A stretch of 64,000 nucleotides of DNA. It comes from an uncultured Altererythrobacter sp. (GTDB lineage Bacteria > Pseudomonadota > Alphaproteobacteria > Sphingomonadales > Sphingomonadaceae). The DNA lies in NCBI GenBank assembly GCA_946886565.1, contig CAMPIX010000005.1:62001-126000 (forward strand), given 5' to 3'. Below the pieces are notes generated by a model. That model saw only the letters and a list, made by a program, of their open reading frames with translations, did no database searches and was not told the origin of the DNA. The position numbers and the translations under genes were made by a program. The first letter of the stretch is position 1. The number at the start of each line of letters is the position of its first letter. This document shows, in pieces, positions 46,731 through 55,483 of this stretch.

Positions 46731-48128
46731 GTGCAGGAGGGTGCAGCGGAGTCGACCGACGGCAAGCCTCCACACACAGGCAGTCTCGCGCGGCGCATGC
46801 TGCTCATCGCGGCGGGGTGGATCCTCGTGCTGCTCCTCGGAGGGGGCATTGCGCTCGAGCGCGTGCTGACCGGCCAGGTCGAGGACAATTTCGACGAACA
46901 GCTCGGTTACCTGCTAAACACGATGATCGCCATCTCCGAGGTCGGGCCGGACGGCGAGGTCTATTTCATCCGCCCGATCGGCGAGCCGCGCTTCCTCGAA
47001 CCCAATTCGGGCATGTACTGGCAGATTTCGGCGGAGGGACGCGAGGGATTCGAATCGTTTTCGCTCGAGCCATCGCAATCGCTGTGGGACCGCACCCTGA
47101 CCCCGCGCGGCGACCATATCGATCACGATCCGCACTATTACGACAACACGCAGTTCCCCGACGAGCCGCTGCGCGTGGTCGAACGCACCGTGATCCTGCC
47201 CGACAGCGAAACGCGCTGGACCTTTACCGTCGCCTCCGCTCGTGAGAACCTCGACGCGCAGATCGTGCGCATCCGCTCGATCCTGGTGTGGAGCTTCGCT
47301 GCGCTCGGGCTGGGGCTGTTCGGCATGGCGGTGCTGCAAAGCTACTACGGCCTGTTGCCGCTGCGCCGCATCCGCGCAGCGATCCAGCGCATCCGCACCG
47401 TCGGCGCCAACCGCGTCACGGACCCGCTCCCGCTCGAGGTGCAGCCGCTGGTCGAGGAGCTCAACATGCTGCTCGCGCACTCGGAGCGCCAGGCGGAGGA
47501 GGCGCGGACCCACGCGGGCAACCTCGCGCACGCGCTCAAGACGCCGCTGACCGTGGTCAATAATGCCGCCACCGCGCACGCGCCCGATCTCGCAGCGACG
47601 GTGATCCGCGAGGCGCGCACCATGCGCCGCCATGTCGACCATCACCTCGCCCGTGCCCGCGCGGTCGGGCGCCGTTCGGTGGGCCACGCGCGCACGCCGG
47701 TCTGCGATAGTGCCGAGGCGGTGCGCCGCGCGGTCGAGCGGCTCTATCCCGAGGTCCGCTTCGACATCGACGGCAGCCGCGAGGCGCGGGTCGCGATCGA
47801 GCGGCAGGATCTCGACGAGATCCTCGGCAACCTGATCGAGAACGCGGCCAAGTACGGCGGCGGCAGCGTGTTCGTCACGATCGACGCCGAACCCGATCCC
47901 GAACGCTGCGTGATCTGGGTCGAGGACGACGGCACGGGCATCCCCGAGACCGAGCGCACGCGCATCTTCGATCGCGGCGCGCGGCTCGACACCGACAAGC
48001 CCGGCACCGGGCTCGGCCTCGCGATCGTGCGCGATGTCGCCGAAATCTACGGTGGTTCGGTCGAACTTGCGGAGAGCGAGGATCTGGGTGGCTTGCTCGT
48101 TCGTCTGATCCTGCCCCGCAGCGGATAG
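46731..48128 (+). CDS. sensor histidine kinase, membrane bound
   Basis: 465 residues from the preferred GTG, which follows GGAGGCGG; an earlier GTG at 46611 would overlap the regulator gene by 74 bp. Transmembrane helix 1 (MLLIAAGWILVLLLGGGIAL, about 23-42), periplasmic domain, helix 2 (about 184-203), HAMP, phospho-acceptor His267 in LAHALKTPLTV, N box GNLIENAAKYGG, G1 EDDGTGIPE and G2 GTGLGLAIV. PhoQ/FeuQ-like sensor of envelope or metal signals by family. Confidence 0.93.
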   Translation: MQEGAAESTDGKPPHTGSLARRMLLIAAGWILVLLLGGGIALERVLTGQVEDNFDEQLGYLLNTMIAISEVGPDGEVYFIRPIGEPRFLEPNSGMYWQISAEGREGFESFSLEPSQSLWDRTLTPRGDHIDHDPHYYDNTQFPDEPLRVVERTVILPDSETRWTFTVASARENLDAQIVRIRSILVWSFAALGLGLFGMAVLQSYYGLLPLRRIRAAIQRIRTVGANRVTDPLPLEVQPLVEELNMLLAHSERQAEEARTHAGNLAHALKTPLTVVNNAATAHAPDLAATVIREARTMRRHVDHHLARARAVGRRSVGHARTPVCDSAEAVRRAVERLYPEVRFDIDGSREARVAIERQDLDEILGNLIENAAKYGGGSVFVTIDAEPDPERCVIWVEDDGTGIPETERTRIFDRGARLDTDKPGTGLGLAIVRDVAEIYGGSVELAESEDLGGLLVRLILPRSG

Positions 48129-48142
48129 CGTTTCGCGCGCGG

Positions 48143-48157
48143 GTTCACGCCGGGTTC
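48143..48157. promoter_or_regulatory. GTTC-N7-GTTC match, possible LexA box
   Basis: A perfect match to the LexA spacing, 90 bp upstream of the Arg-rich lipoprotein gene. About two chance matches per window this size are expected, and the gene is not a known SOS target, so it may be accidental. Confidence 0.25.
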
Positions 48158-48245
48158 AACACGGTGCTCTCAAGCTACTGGCTTCAAAGAGCAAAATCGC
48201 CCGAGCCGACTCGGGCCAACGAGCGAAATCGCTCGGGAGAGAGTA

Positions 48246-48740
48246 ATGACATTATCCCTCGCACGCTGCACCCTGCTCGCCGCGTCCACCCTCGGCCTCG
48301 GTGCATGCAGCACTTATGGCGACGGCTACGGTTACTACGGCAGCTCATACGGTTACGGCAGCGGATACTACGATGACGGCTATTACGACGACTATGGATC
48401 GTCGTACTACGGCTGGTACAACGACTACTATTATCCAGGCACCGGCTACTACGTCTACAGCCGGGGCGGGGACCGGTACCGCTGGAACGATTCTACCCGC
48501 CGCTATTGGGAAGCACGGCGCCATGCCTGGCGTGATCGCTATCGCGACCGCGAGTGGCGCGACAACTGGTCCGACTATCGCCGCGATCGCCGCCAGGATT
48601 GGCGCGAGGACCGCCGCGAACGGCGCCAGGATTTGCGTGAGAACCGTCGCGAACGGCGTCAGGACGTGCGGGAAAATCGTCGCGAACGGCGCGAAGATCG
48701 CCGCGATCGCAGGCGCGACAGGCGCGATCGCGACGATTGA
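48246..48740 (+). CDS. lipoprotein with Tyr/Gly-rich and Arg-rich regions
   Basis: 164 residues. Signal peptide with lipobox LGLGACS (Cys21), then a Tyr/Gly/Asp-rich part (23-70), a short Trp/Tyr stretch (YRWNDSTRRYWEARRHAWR), and a C-terminal tail of 11-residue units of the RRERRQDVREN type encoded by 33-bp repeats. The last part resembles the Arg-rich zone of the RcnB-like protein at 17198. It is probably anchored in the outer membrane. No function known. Confidence 0.75.
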   Translation: MTLSLARCTLLAASTLGLGACSTYGDGYGYYGSSYGYGSGYYDDGYYDDYGSSYYGWYNDYYYPGTGYYVYSRGGDRYRWNDSTRRYWEARRHAWRDRYRDREWRDNWSDYRRDRRQDWREDRRERRQDLRENRRERRQDVRENRRERREDRRDRRRDRRDRDD

Positions 48741-48753
48741 TTTGCGCTAGGTT

Positions 48754-49047
48754 CTAGCCGCCGCGCGCTCGCTCGTGGTGGCGGATCACTTCGTCGATGA
48801 TGAAGCGCAGGAACTTCTCGGAGAATTCCGGGTCGAGCTGCGATTCTTCCGCCAGCTTGCGCAGCCGCGCGATCTGCTCGGTCTCGCGGCCCGGGTCGGC
48901 GGGTGGTAACGCGGTCCTGGCCTTGTATTCGCCCACTGCCTGGGTGATGCGGAACCGTTCGGCAAGGATGTGGATCAGCGCCGCGTCGATATTGTCGATG
49001 CTTCGGCGAAAGGCCGCGAGCTGCGCGTCGGGTTCGGAATCGGGCAT
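48754..49047 (-). CDS. chorismate mutase, AroQ class
   Basis: 97 residues, all helical: LAAFRRSIDNIDAALIHILAERFRITQAVGEYKA (in parts), with Arg and Lys that bind chorismate, and the C-terminal FLRFIIDEVIRHHE. Turns chorismate to prephenate for Phe/Tyr. Start is the ATG before PDSEPDAQ. It is divergent from ispB with 78 bp between starts. Confidence 0.9.
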   Translation of the reverse strand: MPDSEPDAQLAAFRRSIDNIDAALIHILAERFRITQAVGEYKARTALPPADPGRETEQIARLRKLAEESQLDPEFSEKFLRFIIDEVIRHHERARGG

Positions 49048-49125
49048 CGCAGCAGGGCTTATCACGCGCTTTCGCGCAATTCCAAGCTTGCCAAGCACCC
49101 GCGCGCGCAGCAAGGCGGGCGCGCC

Positions 49126-50136
49126 ATGACCGCCGACATCGTCCCCCTCCCGCGCACGCGCCCCACGCTCGACCCGATGCTTGCGCTCACCGCGCAGGGT
49201 ATGAACTCGGTCAACGCGGTGATCCTCGAGCGGATGCAGAGCGAGATTCCGCTCATCCCGCGTCTCGCCGGGCACCTCATTTCGGGCGGGGGCAAGCGGC
49301 TGCGGCCGATGCTCACCCTCGCGGGGGCCGAGCTCGTCGGCTACCAGGGCGCGCGACACCACAAGCTCGCCGCCGCGGTCGAGTTCATCCACACCGCCAC
49401 GCTGTTGCACGACGACGTGGTCGACGGCAGCGAGCTGCGCCGCGGCAAGGCGGCGGCGAACATCATCTTCGGCAATCCGGCGACCGTGCTGGTCGGCGAT
49501 TTCCTGTTCAGCCGCGCGTTCGAGCTGATGACCGAGGACGGCAGCCTCAAGGTGCTCAAGATCCTCTCGAGCGCGAGCGCGATCATCGCCGAAGGCGAGG
49601 TCTCGCAGCTTACCGCGCAGCGCCAGATCGAGACCAGCGAGGAGCGCTACCTCCAGATCATCGGCGCCAAGACCGCCGCGCTGTTCGCCGCCGCGAGCCG
49701 GATCGCCGCGGTGGTCGCCGAATGCGGCGAGCGCGAGGAACAGGCGCTCGAGGACTACGGCCGCAACCTCGGCGTCGCCTTCCAGCTGGTCGACGACGCG
49801 ATCGATTACGATTCGGACGCTGCCGAAATGGGCAAGGACCAGGGCGACGATTTCCGCGAGGGCAAGATGACCCTGCCGGTGATCTTCGCCTACGCCCGCG
49901 GCACCGCGGAGGAACGCAAGTTCTGGCAGGCGGCGATCTCGGGCCTGCGCACCTCGGACGACGATCTCGCCGAGGCGATCCACCTGATCGGCAAGTACGA
50001 CGCGGTCGACGCCACCCGCGACCGCGCCCGCCACTTCGCCGCCCGCGCGGTCGACGCGATCTCGATCTTCCCCGACGGAAGGGCGCGTGCCGCGATGGCG
50101 GAGGCCGCGCACTTCGCGGTGGCGCGGGGGTATTGA
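49126..50136 (+). CDS. ispB: polyprenyl (octaprenyl) diphosphate synthase
   Basis: 336 residues. Trans-prenyltransferase with the first Asp-rich motif LLHDDVVD, the second LVDDAIDYDSD, and GGKRLRPML at the substrate entry. Makes the side chain of ubiquinone; chain length (C40 to C50) cannot be set by eye. Start at MTADIVPL; the ORF extension into the divergent chorismate mutase gene is rejected. Confidence 0.94.
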   Translation: MTADIVPLPRTRPTLDPMLALTAQGMNSVNAVILERMQSEIPLIPRLAGHLISGGGKRLRPMLTLAGAELVGYQGARHHKLAAAVEFIHTATLLHDDVVDGSELRRGKAAANIIFGNPATVLVGDFLFSRAFELMTEDGSLKVLKILSSASAIIAEGEVSQLTAQRQIETSEERYLQIIGAKTAALFAAASRIAAVVAECGEREEQALEDYGRNLGVAFQLVDDAIDYDSDAAEMGKDQGDDFREGKMTLPVIFAYARGTAEERKFWQAAISGLRTSDDDLAEAIHLIGKYDAVDATRDRARHFAARAVDAISIFPDGRARAAMAEAAHFAVARGY

Positions 50137-50152
50137 GGCGGATTTCAAGATC

Positions 50153-50244
50153 CCGTTCGCCCTGAGCTTGTCGAAGGGCCGCACTTTCTCTTAAGCGCTG
50201 CGCCGGAAGGAAGAGCGGTGCTTCGACAAGCTCAGCACGAACGG
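50153..50244. repeat. R4 palindromic repeat between ispB and hrpB
   Basis: CCGTTCGCCCTGAGCTTGTCGAAG and its inverted partner CTTCGACAAGCTCAGCACGAACGG, listed here only in part, with an unrelated centre. The same family lies in frame within hrpB (51722-51838). Confidence 0.8.
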
Positions 50245-50253
50245 TTTTAGAGG

Positions 50254-52791
50254 GTGGAGCCTAGCCTCCCCATCCACGCCGTTCTGCCAAACCTCCTCAC
50301 CGCGCTGCGCGAGCAAGGCGCGGCGGTGCTGGTCGCGCCGCCGGGCGCGGGCAAGACCACGGCGGTCGCGCCCGCGCTGCTCGGTGAGGACTGGTGCACC
50401 GGACAGGTCATCCTCCTCAGCCCGCGCCGGGTCGCCGCGCGCGCGGCGGCCGAGCGGATGGCCGAGCTGCTCGGCGAGAAGGCGGGCGAGACGGTCGGTT
50501 ACCTCACGCGTCTCGACAGCCGCACTTCGGCCGAGACGCGGGTGCTGGTCATGACCGAGGCGATCTTCGTCAACCGGATCGTCGACGATCCCGAGCTCGC
50601 GGGCGTTTCCGCGGTGCTGTTCGACGAAGCGCATGAGCGCCATCTCGACAGCGATCTCGGCCTCGCGCTCGCGCTCGAAAGCCGCGGCGTTCTGCGCGAA
50701 GACCTGCGGATTTGCGTGATGTCGGCGACGATCGACGGCGCGCGCTTCGCCCGGCTGCTTGGCGCCAATGCGCCGGCGACCGAGAGCGAGGGGAGGGCGT
50801 TCCCGCTAGAAATCCGCTGGCTCGGATCGTCGCCCGACAAGCGGATCGAGGATGCGATGACGGCCGCGGTGCTGACTGCCTGGCGCGAGCAGAACGGGGA
50901 CCTGCTCGCCTTCCTCCCGGGCGTGGGTGAGATCGAGCGCACCCGCGAGCGGCTCGCCGAGCGCCTGCCCGACGTTCCGATCCTCCCGCTGCACGGCCAG
51001 GTCGAGCCCGCCGCGCAGCGCGCCGCGATCCGCCGCGACCCGCAGGGCCGCCGCCGGATCGTGCTCGCGACCGCGATCGCCGAGACTTCGCTCACGCTCG
51101 ACGGCGTCTCGGTCGTGGTCGACAGCGGCCTCGCGCGCCACGCCGAGTTCGACAAAGCGGCGGGCACTACGCACCTCGTCACCCGCCGCGCGAGCCAGGC
51201 TTCGGCGGGCCAGCGCGCAGGCCGCGCGGCGCGGCAGGGGCCGGGCGTGGCCTACCGGCTTTGGGAGGCGGCCGCGCATGCCGGCCGGCCCGAGTTCGAC
51301 CTCCCCGAAATCGCCACCGCCGACCTCGCGCCGCTGGTGCTCAGCCTCGCGCGCTGGGGCAGCGCCGATCCCGCGTCGCTCCCCTGGCTCAACCCGCCGC
51401 CCGCCGCCGCGGTGGCCTCGGCGCGCGAGCGGCTGGTGCGGCTCGGCGCGCTCGATGACGAGGCACGGATCACCCCGCGCGGCGAGGCGCTCGCGGCGCT
51501 CCCGCTTGACCCGGCGCACGCGGCGATGGTGCTGTTCGGCGCCGAACACGGCGCGGCGCGCGAGGCGGCGAAGGTCGCGCTGCTCCTCCAGGAGCGCGGC
51601 CTCGGCGGGCGCGGCGAGGACCTTGCGGCACGGCTCCAGCGCTGGAGCGTCGACCGATCGACCCGCGCCGAGGCAAGCCGCAAGCTGGCGGGGAGATGGG
51701 CCGAGAAAGCCCAAACCCTCTCCGTTCGTGTCGAGCGAAGTCGAGACACCTCGCGCAACGTGTCTCGACTTCCGCCAAAAGCGGAAGTTTATCCTGAGCG
51801 CCCGCCCTGCGGGAAGTCGAAGGGCTCGACACGAACGGGGGAGGGTGACGTACCCTTGGCCATCCTCCTCGCTGCGGGCCTGCCCGACAATATCGCGCGC
51901 CGCCGTGACCCGTCGGGCGAGCACTGGCTTTCGGCGGGCGGGCGCGGGTTCGTGCTCGATCCGGCGAGCCCGCTCGCGCGCGCCGAATGGCTCGCGATCG
52001 GCGATGCACAGGGGCAGGCGAAGGGCGCGCGGATCACTGCCGCGCTGTCGCTCGAAGAAGCCGCGATCGAGCGATGGCTGCCCCAACGCATCGCGCGCCA
52101 GTCGGTGCTCAACTGGAACGAGAGCGAGGGCCGGGGCGAAGCGCGGCTCGAACGCCGCCTCGGCGCGATCGTGCTCGCCAGCGGCCCCGATCCCTTGCCC
52201 GATCCGGCGGCCATTGTGGACATGCTTGTGGAAAAGGCGGTGGAGCGGCTGGGGACATTGCTCCCGGCCGAGTTGCTCGCCCGCGCGCGCTACTCCGGGA
52301 TCGCTGCGCTCTCGCCCGCCGGTCTGGCCGAGAGCGCCGACCTCTGGCTGCGGCCATTGCTCGAAGGGCGGCGCGACCTCGGTGTGTCGCGCGGCAGGAT
52401 CGCCGACGCGCTGCTCGGCCAGCTCGACTGGAACGACCGCCAGACGCTCGACCGCGAGGCCCCGCGCGAGTTCGTCTCACCAGCCGGCACGCATCACGCG
52501 ATCGCCTACACCGGCGACGGCGCTCCGAGCGTCGAAGTGCGGGTGCAGGCGCTGTTCGGGCTCGAGCGCCACCCGATGGTCGGCCGCACGCCGCTGCTGC
52601 TCAAGCTCACCAGCCCTGCCGGCCGCCCGATCCAGGCGACCCGCGACCTGCCCGGCTTCTGGCGCGGCTCGTGGGCGGAGGTGAGGAAGGACATGAAGGG
52701 CCGCTATCCCAAGCACCGCTGGCCCGACGAACCGTGGGCCGAGAAGCCCAGCCTCAAGACGAAGAACGCCTTTTCGAAGGGCGGTGGCTGA
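50254..52791 (+). CDS. hrpB: ATP-dependent helicase HrpB with repeat-derived insert
   Basis: 845 residues. DEAH-box helicase: Walker A PPGAGKTT, DEAH in FDEAHERHLDSD, motif III MSATID, motif VI SAGQRAGRAARQGPG, and the HrpB C-terminal domain with LPDNIARRR and YPKHRWPDEPW. RNA or DNA unwinding partner unknown. The GTG start is 10 bp after an R4 repeat. About residues 490-528 (SVRVERSRDTSRNVSRLPPK...STRTGEG in outline) are coded by a 117-bp R4 element with 14-bp inverted ends and no homologue in the family, in an apparently tolerant surface region. Confidence 0.92.
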   Translation: MEPSLPIHAVLPNLLTALREQGAAVLVAPPGAGKTTAVAPALLGEDWCTGQVILLSPRRVAARAAAERMAELLGEKAGETVGYLTRLDSRTSAETRVLVMTEAIFVNRIVDDPELAGVSAVLFDEAHERHLDSDLGLALALESRGVLREDLRICVMSATIDGARFARLLGANAPATESEGRAFPLEIRWLGSSPDKRIEDAMTAAVLTAWREQNGDLLAFLPGVGEIERTRERLAERLPDVPILPLHGQVEPAAQRAAIRRDPQGRRRIVLATAIAETSLTLDGVSVVVDSGLARHAEFDKAAGTTHLVTRRASQASAGQRAGRAARQGPGVAYRLWEAAAHAGRPEFDLPEIATADLAPLVLSLARWGSADPASLPWLNPPPAAAVASARERLVRLGALDDEARITPRGEALAALPLDPAHAAMVLFGAEHGAAREAAKVALLLQERGLGGRGEDLAARLQRWSVDRSTRAEASRKLAGRWAEKAQTLSVRVERSRDTSRNVSRLPPKAEVYPERPPCGKSKGSTRTGEGDVPLAILLAAGLPDNIARRRDPSGEHWLSAGGRGFVLDPASPLARAEWLAIGDAQGQAKGARITAALSLEEAAIERWLPQRIARQSVLNWNESEGRGEARLERRLGAIVLASGPDPLPDPAAIVDMLVEKAVERLGTLLPAELLARARYSGIAALSPAGLAESADLWLRPLLEGRRDLGVSRGRIADALLGQLDWNDRQTLDREAPREFVSPAGTHHAIAYTGDGAPSVEVRVQALFGLERHPMVGRTPLLLKLTSPAGRPIQATRDLPGFWRGSWAEVRKDMKGRYPKHRWPDEPWAEKPSLKTKNAFSKGGG
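51722..51838. repeat. R4 palindromic repeat in frame within hrpB
   Basis: CCGTTCGTGTCGAG at one end and its exact reverse complement CTCGACACGAACGG at the other, 117 bp = 39 codons, no stop. Related to 50153-50244, which begins CCGTTCG and ends CGAACGG. Confidence 0.85.
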
Positions 52792-52796
52792 AGGGG

Positions 52797-53038
52797 TTCA
52801 CGCAGAGATCGCAGAGGAAGCAGAGGGCGCAGAGAAGAAGATTTGGTTCACGCGAAGATGTCGCATCACGCCGCGCCGAAGGCGCATTACTTGAACGCGC
52901 GGCACACGCCAGTTGAGCGCGGCTTCGCCGCGGGCGAACCATCTTCGCGTCTTCGCGCGAAAATCCCCTTCTTTCTCCTCTGCGAACTCTGCTCCCTCTG
53001 CGCCTCTGCGCGAACCAAAATCCGAAGAACCTTGATTT
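52797..53038. repeat. R3 repeat (TTCACGCAGAG type), copy 2
   Basis: TTCACGCAGAGATCGCAGAGG at the left (shown in part), GCAGAG units, then CTCTGCGAACTCTGCTCCCTC and GCCTCTGCGCGAACC at the right, with a TTCACGCGAAGATG/CATCTTCGCG-type inner pair. Similar to 18807-18975. It fills the gap before the NDUFS4-like gene and leaves false ORFs through it. Confidence 0.7.
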
Positions 53039-53067
53039 TCCCGCGACGGCGAGGAAAGGCGATCCGC

Positions 53068-53346
53068 ATGGCGGCACGAATCTATCAGCGACCGAAGAAC
53101 GCGATGCAGTCCGGCAAGGCGCGGACCGACGAATGGGTGCTCGAATTCGAGCAGTCCGAGGCGCAGCGTCCCGACCCGCTGATGGGCTGGACCGGCAGCG
53201 CCGACACGCAATCGCAGGTCGTGCTGACCTTCGCCGACAAGGAGGCCGCGAAGGCCTACGCCGCGAAACACGGCATCCCCGCGCGCGTCCATGCCACCCC
53301 GCCGCGCCACCTCAAGCTCCAGGCCTACGCGGACAATTTTCGCTAA
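53068..53346 (+). CDS. NDUFS4-like ETC complex I subunit family protein
   Basis: 92 residues: ARIYQRPKNAMQSGKARTDEWVLEFE (in part), PLMGWTGSADTQSQVVLTFADKEAAKAYAAKHG, and RHLKLQAYADNFR at the end. The family matches mitochondrial NDUFS4 (18-kDa complex I accessory subunit), present in alphaproteobacteria. Start after GAGGAAAGG; the upstream ORF part is repeat DNA. Confidence 0.92.
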   Translation: MAARIYQRPKNAMQSGKARTDEWVLEFEQSEAQRPDPLMGWTGSADTQSQVVLTFADKEAAKAYAAKHGIPARVHATPPRHLKLQAYADNFR

Positions 53347-53347
53347 A

Positions 53348-53502
53348 GATCCTCCCCGGAACGGGGAGGTGGGCAACGCCGCAGGCGTTGGTCGGAGGGG
53401 AACACGCCGCACGCGCAGCGCGTTTGGCGCGTTCCCCTCCACCCCCCGACTTCGTCGGGCGGTCCCCCTCCCCGTTCCGGGGAGGATCAGGAGAGTTGAA
53501 AT
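53348..53502. repeat. R1 palindromic repeat upstream of ffs
   Basis: GATCCTCCCCGGAACGGGGAGG at the left and CCTCCCCGTTCCGGGGAGGATC at the right are shortened here; the two halves are long inverted copies. The centre holds GGTCGGAGGGGAACACGCC/GGCGCGTTCCCCTCC. Same family as the uvrA insert. Confidence 0.8.
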
Positions 53503-53527
53503 CCTCCGCTCTTCCCGCCATATGCGC

Positions 53528-53622
53528 GCCCGGGAGTCGGGTGGACGTTTGCGTTCGCTCACCGGGTCAGGTCCGGAAGGAAGCAGCCCAGGTGGATTGC
53601 GGCGGGTCGCCCGGCTCCTTTT
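53528..53622 (+). ncRNA. ffs: bacterial small SRP RNA (4.5S RNA)
   Basis: Contains the invariant domain IV sequence GGTCAGGTCCGGAAGGAAGC, within AGCAGCCCAGGTGG. Flanking arms (GCCCGGGAGTCGGGTGG and GCGGGTCGCCCGGCTCC) pair to the long stem. A T-rich end (CTCCTTTTCT) follows. It sits just before dnaX, as in several bacteria. RNA partner of Ffh in co-translational targeting. Ends are approximate. Confidence 0.93.
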
Positions 53623-53671
53623 CTATCGCACACGCATGACAAGCCCCATCCAAGCGCCTACCTAAACGCGG

Positions 53672-55456
53672 ATGGGTGATTCACCGGAAAATTCGGCCGA
53701 CCTTCCCTGGGAAGCGGGGGAGGAAAAGGACGCCGCGCCGAGCGCCGCCGAGCTTGAGGCCGCGGGCCAGTCGGCGATGTTCGGCGATGCGCCGGCTGCC
53801 GCCCCACCGAAGTCCGAACCAACGGCCGAGCCCGCCAAGCCCTCCACCAACCAACCCTACCGCGTGCTCGCGCGCAAGTACCGGCCGCAGACGTTCTCCG
53901 AGCTGATCGGGCAGGAGCCGATGGTGCGCACGCTCGCCAATGCGATCGAGCGCGACCGGCTGGCGCACGCCTTCCTGATGACCGGGGTGCGCGGGGTCGG
54001 CAAGACCAGCACCGCGCGGCTCATCGCCAAGGCCCTCAACTGCGTTGGGCCGGACGGCGAGGGCGGGCCGACGATCGATCCGTGCGGGGTGTGCGAGCCG
54101 TGCAAGGCGATCGCCGAGGGGCGCCATATCGACGTGATCGAGATGGACGCCGCTTCGCACACCGGCGTCGACGACGTGCGCGAGATCATCGAGGCGGTGC
54201 GCTACGCCGCGGTCTCCGCGCGCTACAAGATCTACATCATCGACGAAGTCCACATGCTGTCTCGCAATGCTTTCAATGCCTTGCTCAAGACGCTCGAGGA
54301 GCCGCCCGCACATGTAAAGTTCCTCTTCGCGACGACCGAGGTCGACAAGCTGCCGGTCACCGTGCTCAGCCGCACCCAGCGGTTCGACTTGCGCCGCATC
54401 CCGACCGAGCTGCTCCAGGCGCATTTCGCCTGGGTCTGCGAGCGCGAGGGCGTCGCGGCCGAGCCCGAGGCGCTGCACATGGTCGCGGCCGCCGCCGAAG
54501 GCTCGGTGCGCGACGGGCTTTCGATCCTCGATCAGGCGATCGCACACGCCGACATGGGTGAGGACGGCAAGGTCACCGCGAACCGCGTGCGCGACATGCT
54601 CGGGCTCGCCGACAAGGGCGCGCAGCGCCGCCTGCTCGGCACGATCCTCGAAGGCGACGCCAAGGGGTTGCTTGCAGGCGTCGCCGACCAATACGCGCTC
54701 GGGGTCGAGCCGCTCGCGCTGCTGCGCTCGCTGATGGACCTCGTCCACCGGATCACCGTGGCGCAGATCGGTCAGGCCGAGCCCGACGCGCCTAGCGCCG
54801 AGGAGCGCGAGGCGCTGGGCGAGTGGGCGACGCGGCTCTCGCCCGGCCAGCTCCACCGGCTGTGGCAACTGCTGCTCAAGGGGCACGAGGAAGTGCGCCA
54901 GGCGCCCGATCCGCTGGTCGCCGCGCAAATGGCGCTGCTGCGCATGCTCCACGCCGCCGACCTGCCCGATCCGGGCAAGCTGGCGAGGAAGCTCGACGAG
55001 ATGGCCGCGAACGGCGTCGCCGCGCCCGCCGCTGGGTCGGGGCAGGGCGCGAACGGCGCGGGGCCCGCCGCTTCGCTCGACTGGCAGGCGCTGGTCGATG
55101 AAGTTCGCAATCGGGGTAATCAACTCGCTGCGAGCATCATGGCGCTTCAAATACGAGTAGTCGCACTCGAGCCAAGAATGCTCAAGTATTCGCGCAAGGC
55201 CGAGTTCAAAGATGATATCGCCCCGCAGCTTCGCGAAGGTCTAATGTCAGCGACAGGTGACCGCTGGACGGTCGAGGAATGTGACGAGGAAGGGGCTCCT
55301 TCGCTTGTAGAACGCGAGGAGATCGCCAAGGCCGAAGCGCAGGCGAAGATGCGCGCGCACCCGCTGGTCGAGGCGGCCTTCGAGACTTTCCCCGAGGCCG
55401 AACTGGTCGATGAGACCGACGCACAGCCTTCCAACCAGCGCGCCTGGGGCCGCTGA
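53672..55456 (+). CDS. dnaX: DNA polymerase III subunit gamma/tau
   Basis: 594 residues. A Pro/Glu-rich N-terminal extension (1-60), then clamp-loader AAA+: YRVLARKYRPQTFSELIGQE, Walker A GVRGVGKTST, zinc cysteines (CVGPDG...CGVCEPC), Walker B IYIIDEVHML, and sensor segment TTEVDKLPVTVLSRTQRFDLRR (in part). The C-terminal part binds alpha and DnaB by family. No gamma-type frameshift signal was noticed. It leads the dnaX-ebfC pair. Confidence 0.96.
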   Translation: MGDSPENSADLPWEAGEEKDAAPSAAELEAAGQSAMFGDAPAAAPPKSEPTAEPAKPSTNQPYRVLARKYRPQTFSELIGQEPMVRTLANAIERDRLAHAFLMTGVRGVGKTSTARLIAKALNCVGPDGEGGPTIDPCGVCEPCKAIAEGRHIDVIEMDAASHTGVDDVREIIEAVRYAAVSARYKIYIIDEVHMLSRNAFNALLKTLEEPPAHVKFLFATTEVDKLPVTVLSRTQRFDLRRIPTELLQAHFAWVCEREGVAAEPEALHMVAAAAEGSVRDGLSILDQAIAHADMGEDGKVTANRVRDMLGLADKGAQRRLLGTILEGDAKGLLAGVADQYALGVEPLALLRSLMDLVHRITVAQIGQAEPDAPSAEEREALGEWATRLSPGQLHRLWQLLLKGHEEVRQAPDPLVAAQMALLRMLHAADLPDPGKLARKLDEMAANGVAAPAAGSGQGANGAGPAASLDWQALVDEVRNRGNQLAASIMALQIRVVALEPRMLKYSRKAEFKDDIAPQLREGLMSATGDRWTVEECDEEGAPSLVEREEIAKAEAQAKMRAHPLVEAAFETFPEAELVDETDAQPSNQRAWGR

Positions 55457-55483
55457 CCGACAACGATAACGAGGACGCAACCG

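Noticed and set aside
53672..55456. Programmed frameshift in dnaX making gamma
   Set aside because: No A6G-type slippery run followed by a stem was noticed, and the frame is open to the end.
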